Source: an uncultured Eubacteriales bacterium (GTDB lineage Bacteria; Bacillota; Clostridia; Christensenellales; Borkfalkiaceae). Taken from it: DNA of 24,856 nt. Within the stretch, counting starts at the first letter, position 1, and every line of letters starts with the position of its first letter. Below the pieces are notes generated by a model, which did no database searches, had not been told where the DNA came from, and worked only from the letters and a program-made list of their open reading frames with translations. This document shows, one piece after another, positions 16,101-23,162 of the stretch. The stretch spans positions 1 to 24,856 of the forward strand of contig USOJ01000001.1 in assembly GCA_900556195.1 (NCBI GenBank), written 5' to 3'. Made by a program: the position numbers and the translations under genes.

Positions 16101-16712
16101 TTACGCAATGCTATCCGTTACTTTTACGGTTACGACGGCGTATACGCCCGCGTATTCCGCTTTGACCGTGTATTCGCCCGTCGCCGAGAAAGTAACGCGA
16201 GCCGTATTTTTGTCGATGATCGTCGCCGCCGTCGGCGTTACCGTAAATTTAACCGTAAGGTTTGATTTTTCGCCGCCCCTGTAAACGGTCGCGACGAAGT
16301 CGAGCGACGCGCCTTTAATCGCGGTTATCGTCGTATCGCGGTCGATTTCGACCCTGTATTCGTATTTAACGACGGTAACTTTGCACATTTTTTCCGCCCC
16401 TTCGACGCCGTCGGCTTTGGCGGTGATATACGCCACGCCCGCGTTTACCGCGGTTACCGTTCCGTCTGCCGCGACGGTGGCGATATTATCGTCGGAACTA
16501 GAAAAAACGATTTTCTTATCGCCGTAGCGACATTCGAGTTTTTCGCTTTGCCACGATTCGAGCGTCATTTCGGTCTTGCTTATCGCAAAACTGTACGTCG
16601 TTTTCGGGTCGGCGTTTTTCGCTTCGTCTTTTTTGCAGGCGGTTAAACAACATACGCCGATCGTCGCGATTATCGCGAGTATAAAACCGATAATTTTCTT
16701 CATTTTAACCAT
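16101..16712 (-). CDS. Small Big2-domain lipoprotein
   Basis: The 203-residue protein has a lipoprotein leader ending in LTAC (Cys26) and a KKDEAKNADPK linker. Residues about 42-115 form a Big2 Ig-like domain (TEMTLESWQSEKLECRYGD, SSSDDNIATVAADGTVTAVNAG). Residues 116-203 form a second Ig-like domain ending in ATGEYTVKAEYAGVYAVVTV. This pair of domains is the same as the N-terminal half of the next gene downstream, without its FnIII and leucine-rich-repeat parts. The first ATG is preferred: GGAG (16723-16726) lies 10 bases before it, but 19 bases before the ATG at 16703. The start overlaps the stop of the DUF4838 gene by 8 bases (ATGGTTAA). It is probably a spacer or binding protein at the cell surface; no enzymatic motif is visible. 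Confidence 0.8.
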   Translation of the reverse strand: MVKMKKIIGFILAIIATIGVCCLTACKKDEAKNADPKTTYSFAISKTEMTLESWQSEKLECRYGDKKIVFSSSDDNIATVAADGTVTAVNAGVAYITAKADGVEGAEKMCKVTVVKYEYRVEIDRDTTITAIKGASLDFVATVYRGGEKSNLTVKFTVTPTAATIIDKNTARVTFSATGEYTVKAEYAGVYAVVTVKVTDSIA

Positions 16713-19122
16713 TGTTCGTCTTCTCCGCAGTCAGATATGCATTATATTTTTCTCTTCCGTACATTACGAGTTTTTCGAGTTCGTCGTATTCTTCCTGATT
16801 CAGGTACGCCGAATACTTCATATATTCGTTGTCTTTAAGCAGGAAGTACTCTCTGAACACACGCTCTTTATATACGTCTTTTATAGTCGAGTTGCCCGTG
16901 TCGATCTTGTAATCGGCTTTTTCGAGATAACTTTCAAGGTCTTTCAAAAGCGAACGCGTCCAACTTTCGTTGTTCATTATTCTGCTGTAATAGATATTCT
17001 GATCTTCGGTGTCGTCGATGACGTAAATTCTTTCGAAGTTTTCCATAACGGCTTCGAAGTACTGTTTTACGCTTTCCGCGCCGTCGCCGTAATAGTGGGC
17101 GATAAACTCGTCTATCAAATCCTGCGTGTCGTAAGCCGAGTTCCACGCGAGTTTCGAACGCACGTAGGCGCGCATCGAAGACATAGGCGATATGTCGTTT
17201 TGGGCGCACGCTTGCTCGAAGTAGTATTTAAGCCCGCACTTTTCGTAAAATCTCATCGAATCGCCGATATGCGACCAGTTGTTGAAGTGATATTTATACG
17301 CCTGGAAGTTAGTACCGTAAGAATACATCATAAGGTAATCGGCGATAGCCGCCCAACCCTTCATTTCTTCGGCGATCTGCGCGTTTTTTTCGCACGTTTC
17401 GACTTCGTCGCTTATGGCGTGAGTGTAGCACGCTTCGATAGGCGTGTACATAACGCCGACTCTTACTTTTCCGTCTTTCTTGGGAATAACGCTTTCGTCT
17501 ACCGCTACGATTTTACCGTTTACTTCTTTTACGGGCGGCTGACGATAGGAATAATACGCGAACGCCACGAGATAAATCGTTTTATCCATTCCGTTGTCGT
17601 TCATGTATTTTTCGACGTTTTTGGCAACGGCGTTCATAAATCTCATCTGAACGCCCGCCGCCCCGCCGTACAGGGCTTCGTTCGCTTTACACTCTTCGCA
17701 GTCGCACGCGCCTATACCGTCGGTAACGCCGAGCATAAGATAAGGTCCGTTTGCGGTGTTCACGTATTTATTTATAAGCGTTGCCGAAGCGAGATCTATC
17801 GCTTCCTGCTTGGAATAGCACACCTGATTGTTGTTCCACAGTCTTACGCTCTTTACCTTTTTCTGCCACTCCGCGCCGACGTGGTAATTTCCGCACGAAT
17901 ACGCTGCGTTCCAACCCTTTTCGTAGGCGGTGTAACCCGCCACGTCGGAAAGCGGCTTGCCGTCGTCGCCGAGTACTAATTTCGGGTTGCCTTCTTCGTC
18001 GGTTTCGTAAACGTAGTTTCCGTTTTCGATTACGGGGATTTCTACGCCCTTGTCGTTTATTTGCGTCTTTCTTACGTAGTTCGGAACGTAATTGCCCTTT
18101 CTGTCGATTACGTATCCGTAAAGAGATAAAACTTCTCTGTCGATTTTATCCTGCGAACTTATCGTGGAAGCGAAAAGCGTTCCGAGGGCTTTTTCAAAGC
18201 CTTTCGTAAAGTTTTCGTAACCCTTCGTATCCGCGCTATCGCCCGCGATAAGGTCGCCGTTATCGTCTTTCGTATAACCGTAAGTTTCGGCGATAATGTC
18301 TTTCGCTTCTTCTGATTTGGCGGCGCGTTCTTCTTCCATCGCGGTTTTTTCGCGATCGGCGTCGAGAGTCTGCGAAACGATGTAAGGCGTGGTATGACAC
18401 CAGAGTCCGTTATAGAGATTGCCATACATATCGTAGCCGCCGTTTCTGGAAGCGTAAACGTACATTCTCATCGCTTCTTTTACTTTGTCTTCGCCCGAAA
18501 GTTCGCCGTCTTCAGCCGTGGTCAGACCGATTGACGGAACGTGTTTATAAGTTATGTTTTTAAGTTTTACCGATCTGAAATAGTCTACTTCGACGCAGTC
18601 GTAAGCGTACGCGTTATAACCTACCTGATAGTGTAAAAATCTGTAAACGGCGAACAGAGTTCCGTTTTCGGTCGCGCCCGCAACGTATACGCAGTTGCCT
18701 TTCGTGTTTACCGTAACGCCGTTTTCGCCGAGTTCTTCGTAATCGATTTTTATATCTTTTTCGGCGGACAAAAGTTTGTTTTCGCCTACCGAGATATATT
18801 TGCCGTTATCGCCGTGCGAAACTTCGCCGTCGGTCGCGATCGGGAGTTTCACGGCGGTGGATTTTTCCACGAAATATTGAAGTTCTTCGGCGGCGTACTT
18901 TTCGACTTTCGTCGCGTCCGCGCTTACGACTATTTTATAGTCGCTCTTTCCGTCTTTTACGAGATATTCGTCGCCGTCTTCGAAAGATATCGGTTCGTCG
19001 CCTATTTTCGTAGGTTTGACGGAAGCCGTTTCTTTATCGCTTTCGTTTCCGCCGCAACCCGTCGAGAATGCCGAGCCGAAAATCATAAGCGCGCACAGAG
19101 CAAAAATAAACAATTTTTTCAT
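16705..19122 (-). CDS. DUF4838-domain lipoprotein, probable carbohydrate-acting surface protein
   Basis: The 805-residue protein has a lipobox STGC (Cys23) followed by GGNESDKE. Residues about 60-180 resemble the N-terminal domain found in GH20 and GH67 enzymes (KIVVSADATKVEKYAAEELQYF, later GTLFAVYRFLHYQVG). The DUF4838 core follows, with its hallmark GVTDGIGACDCEECKANEA (465-483) and MRFMNAVAKNV (493-503), then LVAFAYYSYRQPP (518-530). Residues about 250-400 form a polar, repeat-poor stretch that looks like an insertion. DUF4838 proteins occur in many glycan loci and are thought to be barrel-type carbohydrate-active proteins; I cannot name a proven reaction. Ribosome site AAGGGGGA precedes the ATG and overlaps the upstream stop. 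It would act outside the cell, trimming or holding glycans before import. Confidence 0.75.
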   Translation of the reverse strand: MKKLFIFALCALMIFGSAFSTGCGGNESDKETASVKPTKIGDEPISFEDGDEYLVKDGKSDYKIVVSADATKVEKYAAEELQYFVEKSTAVKLPIATDGEVSHGDNGKYISVGENKLLSAEKDIKIDYEELGENGVTVNTKGNCVYVAGATENGTLFAVYRFLHYQVGYNAYAYDCVEVDYFRSVKLKNITYKHVPSIGLTTAEDGELSGEDKVKEAMRMYVYASRNGGYDMYGNLYNGLWCHTTPYIVSQTLDADREKTAMEEERAAKSEEAKDIIAETYGYTKDDNGDLIAGDSADTKGYENFTKGFEKALGTLFASTISSQDKIDREVLSLYGYVIDRKGNYVPNYVRKTQINDKGVEIPVIENGNYVYETDEEGNPKLVLGDDGKPLSDVAGYTAYEKGWNAAYSCGNYHVGAEWQKKVKSVRLWNNNQVCYSKQEAIDLASATLINKYVNTANGPYLMLGVTDGIGACDCEECKANEALYGGAAGVQMRFMNAVAKNVEKYMNDNGMDKTIYLVAFAYYSYRQPPVKEVNGKIVAVDESVIPKKDGKVRVGVMYTPIEACYTHAISDEVETCEKNAQIAEEMKGWAAIADYLMMYSYGTNFQAYKYHFNNWSHIGDSMRFYEKCGLKYYFEQACAQNDISPMSSMRAYVRSKLAWNSAYDTQDLIDEFIAHYYGDGAESVKQYFEAVMENFERIYVIDDTEDQNIYYSRIMNNESWTRSLLKDLESYLEKADYKIDTGNSTIKDVYKERVFREYFLLKDNEYMKYSAYLNQEEYDELEKLVMYGREKYNAYLTAEKTNNG

Positions 19123-19131
19123 CTTTTATTT

Positions 19132-19138
19132 CCCCCTT
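19132..19138 (-). promoter_or_regulatory. Ribosome binding site AAGGGGG before the DUF4838 gene
   Basis: On the - strand TAAGGGGGAAATAAAAG precedes the ATG at 19122. The TAA is the stop codon of the upstream gene, so the ribosome site overlaps it. Spacing is about 9 bases. Confidence 0.65.
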
Positions 19139-21134
19139 ATTTGCAGATTACCGTAAATTCGACGACGGTATAGTTTTGGTTTTTATCGTAAGCGGAATAT
19201 CTTATTTTATATTCTCCCGCTTCGGTAAACTTATAGGTATCGCCCAAAAGTTTTTTCTGATTGTTGCCCTTTACGACGTAAACGTAACTCGTTATTTCTT
19301 CCGCCGAAGTGTCGTTATCGGTAATCTTCGCCTTCGGAAGAGTTATTTCCTGCCCGACTTTGACGGTAGCCTTGATACCCGAAACTTTAATCACGGGCGA
19401 TTCGAGGTCGCCTACGTAAATGGTCGAAATCTGCGGCTTCTGATTGCCGTAAGAATCTACGGCTACGTATTCAGCCATATATTCGCCGCTCTTGGTTATA
19501 TCGAAGGTATATCCGCCCTTGCCCTCGTAAATCGTTCCGTCGTCGCCGTACAAGGTAAGCGTAACGGTTACGTCGTTATCGAGAACGTCGAAGGCTTTGA
19601 GTTCCGGAAGGTATATCGAATGTCCGATATACGAAACGTACACTGCGCGGTAATCGTTATTCGTCAGAAATTCCGGCGCGGCGTAATCGCTTGAATCGGT
19701 GGTTATCGCGTTGGAAGCGATTTTTCTTAAAACGAATTCCGTGTCCTTTTTAACTCCGCGTACTTCGAAAGATATATAAGCCTTTCCGCTTCTGAAGCCC
19801 GCGAAAGTTCTGCCGTCGGAATAAGAGGTTATTTTTTCCGATTCTTCGCCGCTTTCGCCGTAAAACACCGATCCGGTCGCGTCGTCGTAAGAGATATAAA
19901 GGCTGTCGTAAGACGAAAGTCTTCTGATTCTTACCATTACTTTATCCGACGCGTTTTTAGCGTCCGTCATCACGAAATAAATCTGAGAATACGAAGACGT
20001 ACCCGCGGTAGTAGATATCTCGAAGTTGAGATAATCGACGGGTATCTCGCGCGAAAAAGCGAAAGACGCTTCTTCGGTTTTGCCTATTTTTACGGCGTAT
20101 TCTCTGTCAGCGGTCGTCACGGGTTTGCAGTTTACGAAATCGAAATAATTATCGAAAAGGCGCGCGCCGTCGGCTACGGTTTTATCTTTTACCGTCAGAG
20201 TAAACGCGTATTCGGTCTTTTTGCCGGCGTCTATCGGGCTTACGCACTCGTATTTTATCGTATGTTCGCCCGCGACGAGATTTTTAACCTGCATATCCGT
20301 TCTGACTTCGGTTTCGTCGAAGTAAACTTTTACGGGAAGATAATATTTTTCGCCGCCGTGATACAAAATGCCGTCGGGGAGCGGAAGTTTTATCGTTTCG
20401 CCGCTCACCGCGGAAGCGGGAATCGACGGCGTTTGCATTACGGGATTTTCGCCGTCGGTTACGGTTATCGTTCTTTTCTCCGATTTTTCGTCCGCGACGA
20501 AATCGCAAGCCGTATATACGAGTGTATAAACGCCGCTTCTGTCGGGGATGAAGTAAACTCCCCTGTTCGTTTCGGTAAACGCGATTTCGGTTTCTCCGAG
20601 CGTAAGTTCTGTTTTATAAGTCAGATCTCCCACGCCGCCCGAAAACGTACCTAAATCGACGATTACGACTTCGCCCGTTTCCGCCGCCGAGGGAACGCCC
20701 TCGCCGTCGGGGTTATAAACCATGGTGTCGGTATATTCCTCTACGGTCAGTGTTATCTTTTTCGTCGCGTGTACTATTCCGCTTACCGCGACGTATTCGA
20801 TCGTGTATTCGCCCGCTTCGTCTGTCGCAAATCTTCCGCCGCGCTGCGAAAGTATTTCGCCGTTCGGGTCTTTTACGGTAACGCGCGTTTCGGTTACCGT
20901 CGCGCCTTCGTTATCGGTCGCGACGAACGCGAACACGGGGTACGACTTGCCCGCTTTACCCTTCGGCAAATCGTTGGCGTCGTAGTCGCCGTAATCGATT
21001 TCGATCGTTATCGACGAAATACGACTTTCGGCAGCCGTTGCGTTCAGCATAGACCCTACCGCGCAGAATACGAGCGCGACGGATAAAATCGCCAGCGCGA
21101 AGGCTTTTATTATCGATATTTTTTTATTCGTCAT
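19137..21134 (-). CDS. Secreted multidomain Ig-like protein
   Basis: The 665-residue protein has a type I signal peptide (basic MTNKK, a long hydrophobic run, then NATAAES with cleavage near residue 35). It has no lipobox cysteine at the right place and no LPXTG or C-terminal membrane anchor. Residues about 38-131, 135-226, 230-317, 485-575 and 577-665 look like bacterial Ig-like modules, each ending in a strand such as AGEYTIEYVAVSG, SGVYTLVYTACD, AGEHTIKYECVS, SGEYMAEYVAVDSYGN and AGEYKIRYSAYDKNQN. Residues about 320-480 differ and resemble a beta-sandwich, lectin-like domain. The ribosome site AAAGGAGG is the strongest in the window. It begins 28 bases after the inner permease gene. A scaffold or glycan-binding role is inferred; no catalytic residues are recognised. 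Confidence 0.7.
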   Translation of the reverse strand: MTNKKISIIKAFALAILSVALVFCAVGSMLNATAAESRISSITIEIDYGDYDANDLPKGKAGKSYPVFAFVATDNEGATVTETRVTVKDPNGEILSQRGGRFATDEAGEYTIEYVAVSGIVHATKKITLTVEEYTDTMVYNPDGEGVPSAAETGEVVIVDLGTFSGGVGDLTYKTELTLGETEIAFTETNRGVYFIPDRSGVYTLVYTACDFVADEKSEKRTITVTDGENPVMQTPSIPASAVSGETIKLPLPDGILYHGGEKYYLPVKVYFDETEVRTDMQVKNLVAGEHTIKYECVSPIDAGKKTEYAFTLTVKDKTVADGARLFDNYFDFVNCKPVTTADREYAVKIGKTEEASFAFSREIPVDYLNFEISTTAGTSSYSQIYFVMTDAKNASDKVMVRIRRLSSYDSLYISYDDATGSVFYGESGEESEKITSYSDGRTFAGFRSGKAYISFEVRGVKKDTEFVLRKIASNAITTDSSDYAAPEFLTNNDYRAVYVSYIGHSIYLPELKAFDVLDNDVTVTLTLYGDDGTIYEGKGGYTFDITKSGEYMAEYVAVDSYGNQKPQISTIYVGDLESPVIKVSGIKATVKVGQEITLPKAKITDNDTSAEEITSYVYVVKGNNQKKLLGDTYKFTEAGEYKIRYSAYDKNQNYTVVEFTVICK

Positions 21135-21146
21135 TTTATTTTAATT

Positions 21147-21154
21147 CCTCCTTT
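21147..21154 (-). promoter_or_regulatory. Strong ribosome binding site AAAGGAGG before the Ig-like protein gene
   Basis: AAAGGAGG matches the anti-Shine-Dalgarno fully; it lies 12 bases before the ATG at 21134 in the short gap after the permease gene. Confidence 0.75.
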
Positions 21155-21162
21155 ACACGAAA

Positions 21163-22056
21163 TCAACCTTTCAAGCCGCCCATCGTTACGTTGCCCATGA
21201 TCTTGTTTTTGAAAACCACGAACAATACGAGAATAGGCAGGCAGGTAAGCAGACACGCCGCGAGTTGAATGGGCTGGCTCGCCCTGTTGTCCGTCTGGAA
21301 TACGAACAAGCCGTAAGACATCGTGGGTGATTGCGGAAGAAAGATCATCGGAGTGTAATAATCGTTCCAGAATTCTATGAATAAGAGAATGAACACCGCG
21401 AAAACCGTACTCTTGATAAGGGGCAGCATTATCTCTATAAAGATTTTAAGATGCCCTGCGCCGTCTATCTGCGCCGCCTCGGCGTACGTCCAGGAAACGC
21501 TTCTGAACGTCGCGTAGAACACGAGGAAGTAAAGCCCCGCGTATTTGCACTTCATAAGACAGATTCCGAGCAGATTGTTTCTGAAATTGAAGGTGTCCGC
21601 CATCTGCACTTCGGAAGCGAGCGAGCCGATTATCGGCAAAAGCATGACTATTACCGCCACGCCGTAAAGAAGAGGTTTCAACCTGAAATCGTACTTCGCT
21701 ATCGCGTAAGCCACCATTATCTGCGTAGCCATGCTGAACAGAGACATAAATACGGCGTACAGAAGCGAATTTACGAACATACCCATAAAGCCGACTTCTT
21801 CGCCGCCCATGCTCATGCTCGAAACTTTGAATTCTTTAAGTACCTTAGAATAGTTGTCGAACTTCCAGCCGAATTCTTTATGCGGAAATCCGAAAGGGTT
21901 CAACCATTCGAAATCGGTTGCGTCTTTAAGCGAGTTTATAAGCCCGAAAAGCAATACGTAAACCATCGACAGGCAATAAACCGCCACTATGACGTAGAGT
22001 ATTATCTGAAAAGCGTCCATTCTGCGAGAAATTCTGTTGTTTTTCTTAACTCTCAT
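21163..22056 (-). CDS. Sugar ABC transporter permease, CUT1 type (MalG/UgpE-like)
   Basis: The 297-residue membrane protein has about six membrane segments (near 18-40, 93-118, 126-145, 165-185, 214-232 and 262-282). It carries a full EAA loop, YAEAAQIDGAGHLKIF at 191-206, which docks on the ATPase. The C-terminus VTMGGLKG is typical of MalG-type permeases. The start at 22056 was chosen because GAGGA lies 8 bases before it and it follows the stop of the partner permease by 4 bases. A longer frame from a TTG at 22089 has no ribosome site and would overlap the partner by 29 bases. The protein would import oligosaccharides with the neighbouring permease and the binding protein. No ATPase gene is present in the window; CUT1 systems often share one encoded elsewhere. 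Confidence 0.92.
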   Translation of the reverse strand: MRVKKNNRISRRMDAFQIILYVIVAVYCLSMVYVLLFGLINSLKDATDFEWLNPFGFPHKEFGWKFDNYSKVLKEFKVSSMSMGGEEVGFMGMFVNSLLYAVFMSLFSMATQIMVAYAIAKYDFRLKPLLYGVAVIVMLLPIIGSLASEVQMADTFNFRNNLLGICLMKCKYAGLYFLVFYATFRSVSWTYAEAAQIDGAGHLKIFIEIMLPLIKSTVFAVFILLFIEFWNDYYTPMIFLPQSPTMSYGLFVFQTDNRASQPIQLAACLLTCLPILVLFVVFKNKIMGNVTMGGLKG

Positions 22057-22060
22057 AGTC

Positions 22061-23071
22061 TTAATCCTCGCTCGGTCCGAATTTTTCAAGTAAATACTTG
22101 GTCAAAAAGGTTATCGGAGCAACTATCGCCGTGAATATGATACCCGAAGCCGAAACTATCGGATATTCCGCTCGGAGCGCGCTCATAGGCGTATTCAGAC
22201 CGCCCGCTACTTTCTTAAAGAAATACAGCCCCAGCGTCATATACACCTGCATTCCGCTGCCCTCGCCGCCGTAGAACGAATAGAAATGTCCGTAGTTGGT
22301 GAAGAAAGCCGCTATCGCTACGATTATATAGGTAACGATCGTCGGGAATATCGACGGAAGCACCACGTGCAGGAACTCTTTCAGCGACGACATATTTTCG
22401 AGTTGCCCGTATTCGAGTACGTCTTTCGAAATGCTGCACATCGCCGACAGGTATATGATAAGCCCGCCCGCGAAGTTCATCCACGTTCCGAATATCAGAA
22501 CGGAATAGAAACTCGACGAACTGTATTGATCGAGCAGCAGCAAGTCGGGCTTTTTAAGAAGTACCGGCAAGCCCTTTTGCATAAGCACCTTGGCGCACAA
22601 TACGAACACGAGGCTCGATATTATGTTGGGCATAAACAAAATTACCTTGTAAACGTTTGCAAGCAGTACTTTTTTGAACACGACGTACGCCACCATTATC
22701 TGAAGCGGCATTCCGATAAACAATCCGACGGCAAACTGTATCGCCGAATTTTTTATAAGAATCGACATCTCGCCCGTAACGAAAAACTCGTTGAACGCCC
22801 TGGCGAAAGTCTCGAACGAAAACGAATACGTCTGCGTATCGGGGTTCCATACCTGAAATGCGAGTTTCAGCGTGTTGGCGGCAACCCCTACGTAAAAGAT
22901 AAGGAATTGCAACACGGGAAAGAGCAGAAATAAAAACAAAAACACGCCCTGTCCGAGTTTTTTATTGTAGGCTCTCGGTTTTTTGTTCTTTCCGATCCAC
23001 CCGAATAATTTTACTTTAACGTCGTAAAAAAACCACTTAACGCCGTTAAAAATCGAAGGTTTATCTCTCAT
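22061..23071 (-). CDS. Sugar ABC transporter permease, CUT1 type (MalF/UgpA/LplB-like)
   Basis: The 336-residue membrane protein has a basic cytoplasmic N-terminus (about 40 residues) and about six membrane segments (near 41-63, 108-130, 141-165, 188-211, 238-258 and 305-328). The EAA loop is degenerate: DVLEYGQLENMSSLKEF (217-233), where E-A-A is E-Y-G and the D-G-A is E-N-M; the flanking spacing and the final VLPSIFPT are kept. It pairs with the MalG-like permease just downstream. The start lies 91 bases after the binding-protein gene, behind two hairpins, and has no strong ribosome site. The function as a sugar importer subunit is secure from family and context; the sugar is inferred. Confidence 0.9.
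   Translation of the reverse strand: MRDKPSIFNGVKWFFYDVKVKLFGWIGKNKKPRAYNKKLGQGVFLFLFLLFPVLQFLIFYVGVAANTLKLAFQVWNPDTQTYSFSFETFARAFNEFFVTGEMSILIKNSAIQFAVGLFIGMPLQIMVAYVVFKKVLLANVYKVILFMPNIISSLVFVLCAKVLMQKGLPVLLKKPDLLLLDQYSSSSFYSVLIFGTWMNFAGGLIIYLSAMCSISKDVLEYGQLENMSSLKEFLHVVLPSIFPTIVTYIIVAIAAFFTNYGHFYSFYGGEGSGMQVYMTLGLYFFKKVAGGLNTPMSALRAEYPIVSASGIIFTAIVAPITFLTKYLLEKFGPSED
22065..22069 (-). promoter_or_regulatory. Ribosome binding site GAGGA deciding the start of the MalG-like permease
   Basis: GAGGATTAAGACT precedes the ATG at 22056 with 8 bases of spacing. It overlaps the end of the upstream permease gene, which fits coupled translation. Confidence 0.75.
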
Positions 23072-23089
23072 AGTCCGTTATTTATCGCA

Positions 23090-23104
23090 GACGCGCAACG
23101 CGTC
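23090..23104 (-). other. Short hairpin before the MalF-like permease gene
   Basis: GACGCG (23090-23095) and CGCGTC (23099-23104) form a 6-bp perfect stem with a 3-base loop, 19 bases before the permease start. It stands directly after a larger hairpin and has no T-run after it. Confidence 0.4.
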
Positions 23105-23116
23105 CGATCGGTTTGG

Positions 23117-23150
23117 TTACCGCGGCGGGTTATATTCTTCGCCGCGGTAA
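23117..23150 (-). other. Hairpin between binding-protein and permease genes (RNA end/stability element)
   Basis: TTACCGCGGCG (23117-23127) and its exact complement (23140-23150) form an 11-bp GC-rich stem with a 12-base loop, beginning 13 bases after the stop of the binding-protein gene. There is no T-tract on the - strand side, so it is not a classical terminator. Such stems after binding-protein genes commonly protect the 3' end of a shorter, abundant transcript, giving more binding protein than permease; that role here is inferred. Confidence 0.6.
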
Positions 23151-23162
23151 TCGTCTGAATTT

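Noticed and set aside
16576..17979. Long + strand open frame opposite the Big2 and DUF4838 lipoprotein genes
   Set aside because: Antisense shadow of two clear lipoprotein genes; no ribosome site and no recognisable domain.
22057..22089. TTG at 22089 as start of the MalG-like permease
   Set aside because: No ribosome site and a 29-base overlap; the ATG at 22056 has GAGGA at 8 bases and follows the upstream stop by 4 bases.
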